The notes beneath the pieces are model-generated. The model had not been told where the DNA came from. It searched no databases and was given only the letters and a program-made list of their open reading frames with translations. Position numbers and translations under genes: made by a program. From Cornus controversa (Eukaryota; Streptophyta; Magnoliopsida; Cornales; Cornaceae), in NCBI GenBank assembly GCA_026545225.1, contig CM048845.1, forward strand, positions 77,450,533 through 77,514,532: 64,000 nucleotides of DNA, written 5' to 3'. Positions 1 through 12,454 of this stretch are shown here, one piece after another (positions within the stretch are counted from its first letter, which is position 1; every line of letters begins with the position of its first letter).

Positions 1-1560
1 TCAATGGTACGGTGATTGAAGTACCAGAAAAGAAATAATAAAATAATAATAAAATAAATTAGATTAGTAGTAAAAATAAAAATTCTAAACTAAAAAAAAA
101 AATTAGTACCAGAAAAAAAACAAAAGAAATAAAAAAACAATATAAAAAAAATAAAATTAAAAAATTAAAAATATATAAAAATTCCTAAACTAAAAATCCA
201 ATTAGAACTAATTCTAAAAATCCAAACAATCAAATAGACAGTCCCCAGCAACGGTGCCAAAAATTGATTCGTGTGTGAGTGCGGCTCAATTATAATTGCC
301 ACACTTCACAATAGAACGAATTCCTTGTAGAATAGGGCTATCGAAAGGGGTGTCGAAGCTCAGGAACTGTGGTCTGACTGAGTCGGATATATGGAATTAA
401 TTCTAATTAAATTTAAAAGAAAAGAATTCTGATTTTTAATTCTAAATTAATTAATGAAGTAATTGAACAAAAGCAAGAAAAACTATTGAGTGTAGAGAAT
501 ATAAGATAAATCTAGGGTTATTGACTTCACCACTAACTTCACAATCAATGGTCAATTAAACTAACTATGGGGCATCGTATCATGCATAAGTGGTGTCGGT
601 GGCTACAAACTCACCTCCATCCGTCAAGAAGATAACATATGATTAAGGCTAAGTCATGGACTATCTTCGATTGGCATGAGCCATCTGCCTAACTACCCTA
701 CTCTAAGGTGTAGTATGATTCATCTTTTCTAGGCATAATTTATCAAAGCTTTTAATGATATATTCAATGAAAATCATTGTGTAATAATCGCTCTCATGAT
801 CACAAAAAATAAGAGAGATTGAGTTCAATAATAACAACTAAATATCTAAGATAAGATAAGAAATCATTGAAACTGAATTTATAAGACTTTTATAACTCAA
901 TTCTATAATAAGAATCCTCTAAATTACACAATCTATGAATGAATACAAAAATTTCCAATAATTAGAACAATCAAACCAGTGATGTTTAGTTAGGGCTACA
1001 TCAAAACCCTAGTGGCTGAACTAGCCGCTCATGGTAGAAGAAGAAGCTTTAACGGTTGAGGAAGAAGACATCATCTCCATGGAAGTATTGATACGCCTTG
1101 TTCTCCAATGATTCTCCACTCCAAAAGCTCTTCAAAGCTGTTGCCAAGCCTCCTCAATATAGCCCCAATCTGTCACTATTAATAGCCAAGAGAATATGAA
1201 GAGTCCCCACCTAATTAGGAGACAATTAAGGTTTCCCGCATGCCCTAATCAGGTAAGTTTTTCTGTTGACTTTCGGCCCAAAGTTTGACCCAATAGAAGT
1301 CCGATTCACAAAATTTACGTGAAATACAAAAGTGTCCAGAATCGAATTTTGTTTAACTTTGCGAGAATTGAGTCAATTTAAAGCTCATAAATAAGAGTTT
1401 TGAGCTATTTTTCAAAACGGGATTAAAATTGTATTAAGCGCAGAATTGGATTTCAGCCCAAAATACCCTTCAGCAGTTATAATTCTCTTGGATCTCTTCC
1501 TTGGACTGATTTGAGTTAAATTATGGAGTTGAATGGATCCATTTGATGTAGGGATCATCT
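1..1560 (-). mobile_element. Ty3/gypsy-like LTR and leader fragment
   Basis: Positions 263-244 read on the minus strand as TTTTTGGCACCGTTGCTGGG. This closely resembles the leader motif (TTTTTGGCGCCGTTGCCGGGG) that follows the primer-binding site in many plant Ty3/gypsy elements. If so, an LTR would lie to its right on the + strand (about 265-1560) and the start of the internal region at 1-240, which is very A-rich. No gag or pol reading frame is visible and I could not fix the LTR ends, so the limits are approximate. Confidence 0.33.
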
Positions 1561-3149
1561 AACCTTCTTACATGTCATATTTAAAAACCCAAAATCATGG
1601 TTTTAACTAAAATAATCATTAAGATCCTGAAAATACAGAAAACACTAAAATAAAGTAAAATAACAAAATAATCTATCACTAAGAGAATAAAATATGCAAA
1701 TTAAGAGGCTAAAATGCGTAACATTCAACGCCGATCAAACACGCTCAGTAGGAATGTCTAAAACACAATTTTGCAAGCCTTGTGAATACCACATAACACA
1801 TAATCATATTATCATATTAAACACAATTCATATACAAATAATCATGCTAACAACCATGTCGTAAATGTATGCATCATACTACACACTCACACTTTGTCCG
1901 TGTCTCACACACACATTGATTCCATCTCTCAGACCTTGGCTCACCGCCACAATGTCAACGATAACACTTGGATCGAATTATGACTCTTGGCAATCCGACT
2001 CACCACAACCTTTCTATTTCACCTCGGATCCCGACTCTTGGCCACCCAGTTTTTACAAAACTCTTTCACATGCAATGCGTGAACATTATCACAATCATGC
2101 TCATGCTAAACGTGCAAATAGAATTAAAATTAATATAGCATCAATAGACATGCTTACACATTCCCAAATAAACCTCATATGCATTCTCATTGAGCATGTA
2201 TCACAATTTTCACCTTTCATATCATTTATATTAATAACCAACTATGTTTTACATCCAAACATGCTCATCAAGAAAATTTATCAAACACATAGGTGTCACC
2301 TTCACATATACATATGAACACATATAATTCCGTCACGTTTCACATTCAACATGCTTCATAATTATTTAAAACAACTATAAACATGTAATCATATTATTTC
2401 ACATTGAGAATTCATTGAATTGTATACTCTAGAATGTTTTAACCTTGAAAGACATCTCATTATACCCATATAACCAATTGATTGCTATAGATAACTAATA
2501 TACCCACACAAACCCCATATTTCATGGGTTAGGCATCCCTACCTCAATTTAAAAGAGCTTATAAATAAAATCTCCAATTTCTCATGAAATTAACTTTCTC
2601 TGAATTCAATTATGAATGGATCAAACTTGAGCCCTCAATGCGTAGACCAACTCTCTCTTCTTCGGCGCCTTCCAATTATCGCCCCAAGCCTCCCAATTTC
2701 AATGAAAAAGGAAGAAGATGAATGTAGAGATATATAAATATATATTGCTCTCTTAATCAGCTGAATAGAATGAGAGAAATAGGATTGTATTATCCTCTTT
2801 TCTTATTTATAGGCCTAACATCTCATATTTACAAAAATGTCATTAGTCACTTACTGAACCTTCTCGGTAACTTCTACGAAACCGAAATTGATTCCATAAC
2901 TCATCAAATATTTTATTTAACCTAATCTCAAATTTTGGTGTCATTCTGACCCTTTAAAAAATTTTCAGGCCCACTTGGCCCATCGGATTAGCATCTTAGG
3001 CTTGCCCGACCCGAAAAACTTAAATTTTTTCAAACACTCCCAAAACTTCCTCAGACTGGTATAAGGGTCCCCAAACATATATTTTACATTTAAAACACAT
3101 ATATAGCCATTTAAATCCTTTATATGATAATAAATAAATAAAATCGGCC
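1561..3149. other. AT-rich stretch, no supported gene
   Basis: I see no coding exon, terminal repeat or target-site duplication. The 150-codon open frame at 1865-2317 is Thr/His/Leu-rich and matches nothing I recognise. Parts of 2400-3060 look like a decayed LTR (short CT/GA-rich leader, tataaatatatattg near 2730), but this is not firm. Confidence 0.4.
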
Positions 3150-3837
3150 AAAAATGGTTACGATCTTTACATCACATTTCAAGTGAGGATTTTTGGGTGT
3201 GAAATTTTTCTTAAAATTACGTGAATTGTTCCTTACAACAAAGGCTATAATTTTATACACCGGTGCACTTCCCTTTGATATTGCTCCCTGTTTTTCATTC
3301 TGGAGAATGAGAGAATGAGCTTTGTTGACGGTAGGAAGTGGATTCATGAGTAGAATTTGTCCTCGAACCACATCATAAGTTTAAAATTTGTCCTCGAACC
3401 ACATCATAAGTTTTATTAAGCCCCATGAGAAACCTTATAGTCTTTTGATTTTGTTGGAACTGCAAAACTTCCTTTATAGTGTCGCAAATGTAGGTTGGGA
3501 TAGAATGCAATGCATCACGTTCATCTCAAAGGCCCTTTAGCTTGGTAAAATAAGCGTCAGTGGTCATGTTATCCTATTTGCAATCATGGATGGATTCTTA
3601 AACATAAAAGAGATTAACACTATTGATGTGTAAAAAGTATCTTTCAAATCACACCAAATTTTATAAACATCCTCATTGTATATTACACTTGCTCCAACAT
3701 CATGTGAGATTGAATTAAAAAACCATACATTTACAAGATTGTTGCAATGCCTTCATTGATGAAGTTTTGTAATGGAAGTAGTTGGTGGTTGTCGAATAGT
3801 GCCATTGACGAAGTAGTTGGTGGTTGTTGAGAGCCAT
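3150..3837 (-). pseudogene. Ty1/copia gag remnant
   Basis: Translation of the minus strand in shifting frames gives successive blocks of plant copia Gag: a start ATG at 3837 (MALNNHQLL), a block like IWCDLKDTFY in the middle, then VRGQILLMNPLPTVNKAHSL and FTPKNPHLKCD at 3371-3150. The last block is the usual lead-in to the Gag zinc knuckle. Known Gag proteins carry RSQILLMDPLPSINKVFSLV at this place. Frameshifts and stops break the frame. A direct repeat of about 34 bp (about 3352-3418) duplicates the codons for YDVVRGQI. No protease, integrase or reverse transcriptase follows, so this is a dead 5' fragment. Confidence 0.6.
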
Positions 3838-5518
3838 GAGCATGACATGACTCTATGTATTGTAGTTTTCTTCATTCAATAATTGTGTGTGATGGGAATG
3901 AATCATTTTGCGTAACAGAAGCAAGTCGAAATAAATCGATAAATTGATCAAACTCTTGATATATGAAAAATCAAGTAACAACAATTTTTTTCTTATTTAA
4001 CACAAATATGATTACATGAAGAATATGGGATTCAGAGATAGGGTACCTTGATAGGGATAATTTTCTAACCCCTTAGTCTTCAACAATCGATGAAGCAATC
4101 GATCTCCTTGGTGTACTGCTCGTAAGAATCACCATTATGATCCTTGAGGTTGATTCTCTAAAAACCTAGTTCTTGTGGAATAATCCTAGGTTTGTGAATT
4201 GGTTTCTTTCTCTGAAATCTCCTACAACCACTCTTGTTGCAATTACATAACCCTAGTCTGAAAACTATTTTTCACCCTCAATATGAGAGAGAATGAGACA
4301 TATTTATAAAGGAGTCTCTCACAAGTCAACTTTTCCTTTACATATATGCAAGAAATGATAAATCATATCTTCATATAAAAGAAAAATATATATACACTCC
4401 ATATCATATATTTTTCCTACGAAAAATAAGATATTATGTATATATTTAAATTATATATACTAATATATATTCCAGAATAATAAAATATCCAATATATATT
4501 TATATATAATTTTACTCGTTCTCTTAGCATGTAATTAAATTATAAATGCCCTTAACACATTAAATCAATTCACATTTAACAATCCAGTTGGTTTTAAATT
4601 GATTCAGTGGACTAGAAGTGAGGATCTTATTTCAAAGCCCAAACTCTTATTGGCTCCAATGAATTTTAAATTAGCCCGGTCATTCCATGACCCTAAATTT
4701 TAATAATCCATTAACCACAACTTAATTACATAATATAAGTGTGGTTGCACTCCAACTCAAGAATGGTTGAATCTTGTGTTGCTTTAACACTCAACACACG
4801 TGTTAATTATACGAAATTATCCCTCTATACACAATTGAATATGGACGTATAAGTGCCAAGTAATTCAAATCAATAATTAAATATTTATTAAGGCAATTGA
4901 TTATTTTTCGTTTAATAAAAAAACCTTACGCACTTTGTCAATGTGCATATCCATTTTATTAAAGTCGAACCAAGCACTTGGATTTACCATTGATTATGTT
5001 AATCAAGTCATAATAAATTAGCTAGCATAGATGTAGATCTTGTGAGCATGTTCCAAAGCACATGATCACCAACACCCAACATATTTGGATTTAGATCCTA
5101 GGCCTACTGCATATATCAAAGTGCTAACCAACCATGCCTAGGGTTCATCACTCCCTCATACTTGAGGATAACATTCACCATAACACTGAGAAGTAGTAAT
5201 TACAATGACGGCCTCACAATTACTTTGATAATGACTTGTTGGCGATCCTATTATGTTCTTTATCCCACTATTATTGAACAAACAAAACACTTTATGATAA
5301 CATAATATAAGTGACTTGTGCTCCCGACTTTGGTAACCATACCATGCACGCACTAAGTCATTGTGTAGTCAATGGACACTGTGATTTGGGTCTTAAATCG
5401 AATCAATACACAACATTCATAATATATAAATAGTATTTTTGATAAACAATAGATTATTATTAATAAACCAATATCGTTATATCCCAATTGATGCTATAAA
5501 GGGCATATAATCCTAACA
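3838..5518 (-). mobile_element. Copia LTR and leader, minus orientation
   Basis: Read on the minus strand, the segment begins TGTTAGGATTATATGCCC at 5518, a typical TG start of an LTR, and runs to just before the gag start at 3837. It has a promoter-like TTTATAAATATG near 4305 followed by a CT-rich leader. The boundary between LTR and leader was not found, and no matching second LTR is present. The segment appears to sit inside the older copia fragment on its right. Confidence 0.4.
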
Positions 5519-5900
5519 ATGTGACAAGTACAAGCCCAGGTTAATCAGAGTGATAAAGATAAAAAGGATTATTTGGGTTGTTGTATTGGTTGGCCTCAGC
5601 CTCGGCTGAGTTTTTGGTATCTTTTTCTTCCATGTTTGTCGGCGAGAAGAAGAATGAAGAGATAAGGGTTGATGGTCAGGAGCGTGGTTTCTCTGATACC
5701 ATGTAAGAAATTAATATTCTCTGCATTTTATTCATTGAAAAAAGAGAAATATATATACAGTCTAGTGATTAATTTAGATCCTAAATTAAAGTATATACAC
5801 TGTTGTTGCCTAATTACATTCCTACGTAAATGAAAAATCAATCAATGAAAGTTGACAGTGCATGATTCAACGAGACAACAGATTTTATGCTTTAACTGCC
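5519..5900 (-). mobile_element. Second copia fragment: LTR end, PBS and gag start
   Basis: On the minus strand, TGGTATCAGAG at 5701-5691 is the initiator-tRNA-Met primer-binding site used by Ty1/copia elements. The preceding LTR ends in TTTCTTACA. Downstream, an ATG at 5633 opens a short Gag-like start (MEEKDTKNSAEAEANQYNNP) that ends at a stop near 5545. The fragment is cut at 5518 where the neighbouring copia LTR begins, which suggests nesting. Confidence 0.5.
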
Positions 5901-5908
5901 TTGACATT

Positions 5909-6145
5909 CTTTAACAGCTTTTAGAGTAAATGGTGTTTAACATGGTATTGGAGCCTCAGGCAGCAGCAAGTCCTGGGTTCCAACCTCGCCGTCACCCTAC
6001 CTCAATAATTAATTAAAAACTATCACTCATTGGGCCCACACAAGTGCTTGTCCATGTCGCACTTGAGGGGGAGTGTTAGAGATATAAATATTCAAGTTAC
6101 ACCCTCTCTAACAGCTTAAGCTTTTAGAGTAGATGGTGTTTAACA
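5909..6145 (+). mobile_element. TRIM retrotransposon (miniature LTR element)
   Basis: The order is a partial 5' LTR ending TGGTGTTTAACA (5909-5942), a primer-binding site TGGTATTGGAGCC (5943-5955), about 110 bp of non-coding internal sequence, a purine tract TTGAGGGGGAG (6063-6073), then a 3' LTR starting TGTTAGAGAT and ending TGGTGTTTAACA (6074-6145, 72 bp). The repeated LTR ends differ at few positions. With LTRs under 100 bp and no coding capacity, it fits terminal-repeat retrotransposons in miniature. The first half of the 5' LTR is missing. Confidence 0.7.
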
Positions 6146-7019
6146 CAGAGCGGTGAGCTCGCTTTCTTTTTTCATCTGCAGTTTTACAATTGTTCTCTCA
6201 ATCTATAAGCTATTTCATCTCAATTTTCTCTCTTTAGATAGTTTGGCCATCTCTCTTTATAAGAGTACACTGCACCTGTTGGACTTCCAGATCTACTATG
6301 CTTAGGTAATATATGTTGGATTTGGAAAAAATTCTGTGCAAATATATGTTTTGATTTGATGTTGATGGGTGTTAACTTATGTTGGATTTGGGGAAACATA
6401 TGTGCATAACATTTTTTTATGTTAATTTGTTCAATTGATGTGTGCAATTTTTTATAGGTAAACCTTAAAACTATTTAGTCTATTTGCGATTTAGAACTCT
6501 ACTATGTGCGAAAAGATTAAAGAGTTTGTTTATTCTATCTTATACTAAAACCATACCAGTGTTTCTAAAGTTGTAATAATGCATGAGAGATGTTTGAAGT
6601 TTCTTTTTAAAGAGTTTACAAAAAGATTGGAGTTGCTAAGTTACAATGCATAAAGAAATTAATATTTTGATTGCTTATATTTTGATTTCCTGAATTCTTG
6701 GTATGAACTAATAGTTATAAATAATTGACTGGAGTTATAAGACACATAAATTATTTGAATGGGATTAGATCAATTGCTTTAAAAAACTAGAATGATGTTT
6801 AACTAATTCATCCTATAAGTTTTACTTGTCAGTTGAATCCTATTAGAATAACAAGTTGGAACATGTTAACAGGTTTGAGGATAAGTTGTAGGATAGGTTC
6901 TGTAGGGGTTCTTTGTTAATTTTTATAATAATAGCAATAAATATGGTATTGAACACAACTGTGAGGGATCGAGAGAAGTGTATCCAAATGAAAGAGAAGC
7001 AAATAGAGCTAATTATTTA
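6146..7019. other. Non-coding stretch, nothing recognised
   Basis: This is AT-rich sequence without a supported exon, repeat boundary or RNA gene. Short open frames here (for example 6220-6447 minus) have no recognisable similarity. Confidence 0.4.
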
Positions 7020-8225
7020 GAACTGTAGGGAAGGTGTGGATGTTTGCCTTGTAATAAAGTCCTCGGGTATCCCCTTGCATTTACTCGGGCTCCTGTATTT
7101 ATAGGAAACAGGCCTTCCCAAGTCATGCCCGATGAATTCGAACCAGGGTTGGTTTATGACTAAGACCTAAGATATTTAGGTCATAATGTCCTAAACACCT
7201 AAGGGGTCAAAATTTTTATTTCAACATGCCTTTTATCTGGCCTAGTGTGTTAGTTATTTTAATGCATTAAATACATACGACCATATCGCAGTGGCAGTGG
7301 TTGAGCCTATTAATGACTCTCTGTGAGAGTCATTAATAATGATTGTAAGGGCCTCTGTCACGACAATCATACTAGGCCCATTGAGTTAGTTAAGATTTCT
7401 TTATTACTCATCCTCCAATCCACATTCTTTCTAAATATTCCATTGAAGTCCTTGTCATATCGTTATAGGGAACCTACCAATCTCCCCTGTCACACAATGA
7501 GGCCTGTTAATGCTTGAGAACAAGTTTTTGAGGTTTGTCTCGAGGTTTAAGTGACTTGACATTACGTCGGGTGCTTGGAATGGTGCTTGAGAAGTGCGTC
7601 TCAAGTTTTGGGCAACACACGAGAGATAGGTCTTAAGGCTTTGAGTGGCTTGTCTTTGTGTGAAGGCTTGAAGTGATGCTTGAGAGATATGTCTTAAGTC
7701 TCTAGTGGTGCTTGAAAGATAGGTATCTAGGCTTGAGTGACCTGTCATTATGTTAAGGCTTGAAGTGATACTCAAGAGATTTGTCTCAAGGCTTAGGTGG
7801 TGCTCAGGGCTTGAAGTGATGCTTAAGAGATGTGTCTCAAGGATTGGGTGGTGCTCGAGAGATGGGTCTCGAGGCTTGAGGGGCCTGTCATTGCGCCAGG
7901 GCTTGAAGTGGTGCTCAAGATACGAGTCACGAAGCTTACATGGCCTAATTGTTGTCAAGGCTTGAAGTGGTGCTCTAGGGATGAGTCTCGAGGCTTGCGT
8001 GGCCTGACATTGTGTTAGGGTTTGAAGTGGTGCTCGAGGGATGAGTCTCGAGGCTCACATGGCCTGACATTGTGTCAGGGCTTAAAGTGGTGCTCTAGTG
8101 ATGAGTCTCGCGGCTTACGTGGCCTGAAATTGTGTCAGGACTTGCAGTGGTGCTCGAGGGATAAGTCTCGAGGCTTGAGTGGTCTAACATTATGTTACGA
8201 CTCGAAGTGGTATCTCGAGAGAGAA
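7020..8225. repeat. Dispersed repeat with a 60-bp tandem array, copy 1
   Basis: The unit starts at about GAACTGTAGGGAAGG and has a promoter-like TGTATTTATAGG at about 7097. From about 7540 onward it is made of imperfect tandem units on the theme CTTGAAGTGGTGCTCGAGGG. At 7921-8220 the units are exactly 60 bp long and stay in register over five copies. Because 60 is a multiple of three, both strands stay open as 20-residue repeats (for example WCSRDESRGLRGL), but this looks like a by-product of unit length rather than a gene. A second copy lies at 25086-26061. It may be part of an LTR or another transposon; no terminal repeats were found. Confidence 0.6.
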
Positions 8226-9464
8226 CGTTTCTTTATCTTTTTTGACTTTCTAACGCTGATTATATGGTGGCTAACTACAGATTGACTTTTTAACTTTCTA
8301 AATAGCAAGGTATTCATGACACCTACAGGTTCGAAGGTGGGTTGTAGGAAGATGGTCATTGAAGAACCTTAGAGTTCTTAGTTTCCTGTGCATGAGATAC
8401 TAGTTATGGAGATGTGACTGTACAACAGGGGTATAATAATATTCCATCTTTGATACAGATTAGAATTGCTAATGATAATGACCTAATTATACATATTAGA
8501 ATTGCTAATAATCATGCAGATTCTTATGAAAATATGGTGACAAGGGATAATTATATAAGTGTGGGGGATGAAGGAGTGGCAATAAAGATCAGTTGAGATC
8601 AATATGGCAATGTTTATGTCCTGCCTTCAACTAACATTCCCAACCATAATCTCACAGTATGCTCTATAATAAGGTGAGAGTTCTTCTATATTTTAAATTT
8701 AGTTTAGTTTATACATTTGCTTCTATTGTCTTCGGGCCTCTGGTGTGTTGCATATGTTTTCTCCATTAATTTAGAACAAACTTAAAATATAGCACACACC
8801 ATGCTTGTGCATGCTTGCCGTTGTAGTTTCATGCAACAAAATTCTCCCATGAGTGTTGAACTATATGTACTTGGTCATTTAGCATTCACAACACCCCTAT
8901 TTAAATTATTTTCCATTTTATCCAATAAAAATGTAATCATGAATAATTTTTATTTTTCGTAAATGGACAAGTGTTCTCTCAATGCTTTTGGTGAGCTTAA
9001 CAGATGACCTTGCTCCAACATATAAGAAAGATTATTTCATCTACTAAAGCAAAATTGTAGATATGTTTCAGTACTTTTGATGCAAAAATGAGTATATTAA
9101 GAAAGTGTATGACCAATGTATGCTCAGCATTATTGGTATCCACTAGTTAATTCATAATGATTCTTTACATTTATTCCATGTATTGGTAATTCATTTTTCA
9201 TCTAATAGCTTGTGAATGAAGACATAGGTACAGAATGTTGTGAATGCTTTGCTTAGTCTATATGGGACTACTACTAATCTTATTAGTTACCTCGCCAAAA
9301 AATATGAAGGAAATGCCTTTGCTGCAATAAATGTTACCACTTGACAAGGCACTTGCTACCTTACACCCCTTATCAAAAATGTCTTAGCAAAAGCTCATTC
9401 GGGAAAATATTGGATAATCGATGCCTTTTTCACAATTTACTTTATTGTAATTATGAACCGAAGG
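8226..9464. other. Non-coding stretch, nothing recognised
   Basis: This is AT-rich sequence. A 60-codon open frame at 8414-8596 contains a short internal near-repeat (RIANDNDLIIHIRIANNHA) but matches no family I know. No element ends were found. Confidence 0.35.
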
Positions 9465-9893
9465 GACATTTCCTTTATATATACTTCTTCATGTACACCA
9501 CCACTGGTAAACACTAGAATAAATGGTATTCACTGGGCCAGGAGCACCTCCTCGAGTAAAAGCTTCCATAGCTGGTCGATCAAAATGAAGATCCCAAATT
9601 GCATGAGCAATAGGTCTTATATGTAAAGGGTCTTGTACACATGACTCTCAATTTCCTTGCCAAGCTACAAGAAACAGACTTTCAGAAGTCCAAAGAGAAA
9701 TTCTTGTTAATTGCCCGAAGTGAAAAACAAAAAGATTCTGATATAGACATTCCAAAGAGAAATTCTTGCTAATTGCCCGAAGTGAAAAAGAAAAAGATTC
9801 TGATATAGACGTTCCTCGATAATATCATCATGACTTTTCAAGTCATGTGCGGTAACAATACCAAACCAAATAGGACGAGTAGTGGGTCACTTC
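9465..9893 (-). pseudogene. psaB: Chloroplast psaB fragment inserted in nuclear DNA (NUPT)
   Basis: On the minus strand the sequence encodes pieces of the N-terminal part of photosystem I protein Psa[67 protein letters not shown] and SVYQWW, in the correct order. They correspond to roughly residues 15-130 of the chloroplast protein. Frames shift and stops occur (for example the codon after WQGN). Within it a 62-bp segment is tandemly duplicated (9690-9751 and 9752-9813). The changes relative to the conserved protein mean this is an old, non-functional plastid-to-nucleus transfer, not plastid genome sequence. Confidence 0.88.
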
Positions 9894-10677
9894 TTGATGA
9901 AGAATTGAGTAGTTGATCATTTTTTATGCATGCATTGAATTACAAGATTTTTTATTGTACTTAATGCAATAATTATCTTATGCCGTTATATTTTATGGTT
10001 GAAAGGAGTAAATTTGAATTAGATCCTGTGAAGCATGCTTAATATAATTTTAGGGCTTAATTTAAATAAATTGTACAATACCTAGGATGTATTTTACCAC
10101 ATGGTGCCTCCTTCAATGAAAACCTAGCATTCTCACTGGTAATAAAGACATGAGGAGTTTTCAAGAGAAATACTGTGTTTTCATTAAAGGGAGAACCACG
10201 TGACAAAATACCCGCAGAGTATTGCATACTTTCTCATTAATTTGAGAGGGTTTTTCATTCTCATCCAAACGGAAAATTAGTGTGAAATAAAAAATGTAAG
10301 CATATAAAAAGAGAGAAGAAGAAAAAAAGAACAAGTATTTTGTAAGCATATTGTCTTTAAGTTAACAATCACCAAAGAAAATTTAGAAGTAAGTGTGATT
10401 AGGTGATATATTGCATGTTTAATATTGATTTATTGGATAATAAATAACATTTGATTTTTGTGCAATATTTTTGGACAACTCCAAACATGTTTTCTTTGTT
10501 CTGTTTTACTTTTTTTACAACATTTGCACATCGTCAAACATTTTTTCTGTTTTCCTCAATAACAAAGCAACACAATATGTTTTTCTCTAAAATACTTTTA
10601 CAAAAACAACAACAACGCCAAACAAGGTCTTAACAAATTGTTTAAGGAAGAATCCATAAATTTGAGTATACTATATC
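9894..10677. other. Non-coding stretch, nothing recognised
   Basis: AT-rich, with no supported exons or repeat ends. The short open frames at 10161-10349 and 10451-10633 are Phe/Ser-rich, as expected from A/T-rich sequence. Confidence 0.35.
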
Positions 10678-11308
10678 TAGGGCTGCAATTCGAATGGGTT
10701 GAATGGGTTAGAGGTACAACTCAGGCTCAACCCTACATATAAAATGTTCAATCATAACCCAACCCTAACCCTACTTCCAACCCTAACCCAACCCTTCTTT
10801 AAATTTTTAAATTCGGGTTTGTAACTCGGGTTGAGATTTCGGGTTAGAAAGTCGGGTTAATTCGGGTTATCTATATCACAAATCTCTATGTTGAAAATTT
10901 AAAATGATCTTTAATAAATTTCATATTAGATTACTCCTAAACACACAAAAAATTAAGAACTTAATGGAAATTTCTAAAAAAATTACAAACAAAATTTTAA
11001 GAAATTAATTATTTAAAGTGGTAACATACAATAAATTAAGATTTAAATAAAGGAAGTTGAAAAGAAAAAGGTTATCTTCATTTGAATATTATATATAATA
11101 TATTTAAAATAAAAAATATGTATAAAAATAATATTACAATTCGGGTTCGAATTGTTGGCACCTCAACCCAAGCCAACCCTAATTGAGTTCGGGTTAAGAT
11201 TTTTCAACCCAAGCTCAACCCTAATTGTAAAAGTAGTTGTCCAAGCCCGTAAAAAATCGGGCTGGGCTCGGATTAGGTTCGGGTTGCCCAACTCAAGTTG
11301 CACCCCTA
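10678..11308. mobile_element. hAT-like non-autonomous element (631 bp)
   Basis: The ends are inverted repeats: TAGGGCTGCAATTCGA at the left and, read inward from the right, TAGGGGTGCAACTTGA. The flanks ACTATATC (10670-10677) and ACTAGATC (11309-11316) are an 8-bp target-site duplication with one mismatch, the length expected of hAT transposons. The subterminal regions carry many copies of CGGGTT/AACCCG motifs, as hAT ends often do. There is no transposase frame. Confidence 0.82.
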
Positions 11309-11344
11309 ACTAGATCTGACAAATTAATCTTCGAATGAATTTAA

Positions 11345-12110
11345 TATGGTCCATGAATGTAAGTGGGGTGGCAACTCGTGTTCTTGTTTCGTGTCAATCT
11401 ATGAATATTCTACTAAACAGTTTAACTCTAACCAGACCCATTTAATAAACGTGTCAAAGACCTTCAACACTAACCCAACCCATGTATTAAACGTGTTATA
11501 CGTGTGACCTGTTAAATAAACATGTCCTATAATAACATCGTGTCAGAGACCCTCAACACTAACCCAACCCGTTTATTAAGCATGTCATATGTCAACCCAT
11601 GTAACCCGTTTAATAAATATGTCCTATAATAACATTTTTAATCCATTTAACTTATATGATATGAGTGTGTCCACTCCTAAAAATATCTCTAAAGATCATA
11701 TCTCAAATAAAATACATATATATACATAAACTCTAAAATCAAATTATATTATAAATTTTGTACATTACATAAAATCTAAAATCAAACTATGTTATAAATT
11801 TTGTATCTATATATAAACTCCAAAATCATACTAAGGTTTTTCAACAATTGAGAAGATACCGTAACAATCTCATCTTATGCCTACATCAGTTCTGTAAACA
11901 AACAAATAGATTATATACAATTGCAATATATATAACTATGTATATATAGGTTTGAATAAAATCAGAATACATGAATAACTTATGTCCTAATCGTGTTGCA
12001 GGTTAAACAACTTATACCCAAACTCAACACAATTTTTGTGTATTATGTTTGTGTCAATTCATTTATTCAACATGATTGTTTATGCCAAATTCAAATCCGC
12101 TTAACTTGTC
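11345..12110. repeat. Decayed repeat with about 95-bp tandem duplication
   Basis: The segment begins near GGGGTGGCAACTCGTGTTC, similar to ends of plant hAT-like elements. It contains two successive copies of a unit running from CGTGTCARAGACC through CTCAACACTAACCCAACCC to TCCTATAATAACAT (about 11445-11632). No matching right end or target duplication was found, so the class is uncertain. Confidence 0.35.
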
Positions 12111-12454
12111 TTATATAGAAATTTGATACCGTTAAATGTAAGAATACTAAATGCGACAAAGTAGTCTCTTTAACATGAAGTTTGTTTTCCGCACTGTCAC
12201 TTAGATGATAGAATCTTTTTTTTTTTTAAATGTATTTTACAGCAATATATTACAATATTTTGGTAAATAAGAGTGATAATAGTCTTCTCAAAAATAAAAA
12301 ATTAAAAACGACATAAGGTTGGGTACGGGTTGACCCACTCATTTAGTAGCCCGGCCCTTTTATGACCCGTCCTTAAAGAGCATGATCCGTTAAAGCCCGC
12401 ACATTCATCACCAATGTAAGACACCAAAACCCTATTTTTTTGCATTCCTATTTC

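Noticed and set aside
1865-2317. 150-codon open frame on the + strand
   Set aside because: Composition (Thr/His/Leu from CA- and TC-rich DNA) and no recognisable domain; no splice context.
5943-5990. tRNA-like string GGTATTGGAGCC...GGGTTCCAACC
   Set aside because: It is the primer-binding site and internal sequence of a TRIM; no cloverleaf can be formed.
7455-7958. 167-codon minus-strand frame
   Set aside because: It is the antisense reading of the 60-bp tandem array and stays open because the unit length is a multiple of three.
7540-8225. CRISPR-like array
   Set aside because: Units are contiguous and similar over their full length with no unique spacers; plant nuclear context.
10735-10800. 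Telomere-like AACCCTAACCC run
   Set aside because: Not the plant TTTAGGG repeat, irregular spacing; it belongs to the subterminal motif cluster of the hAT-like element.
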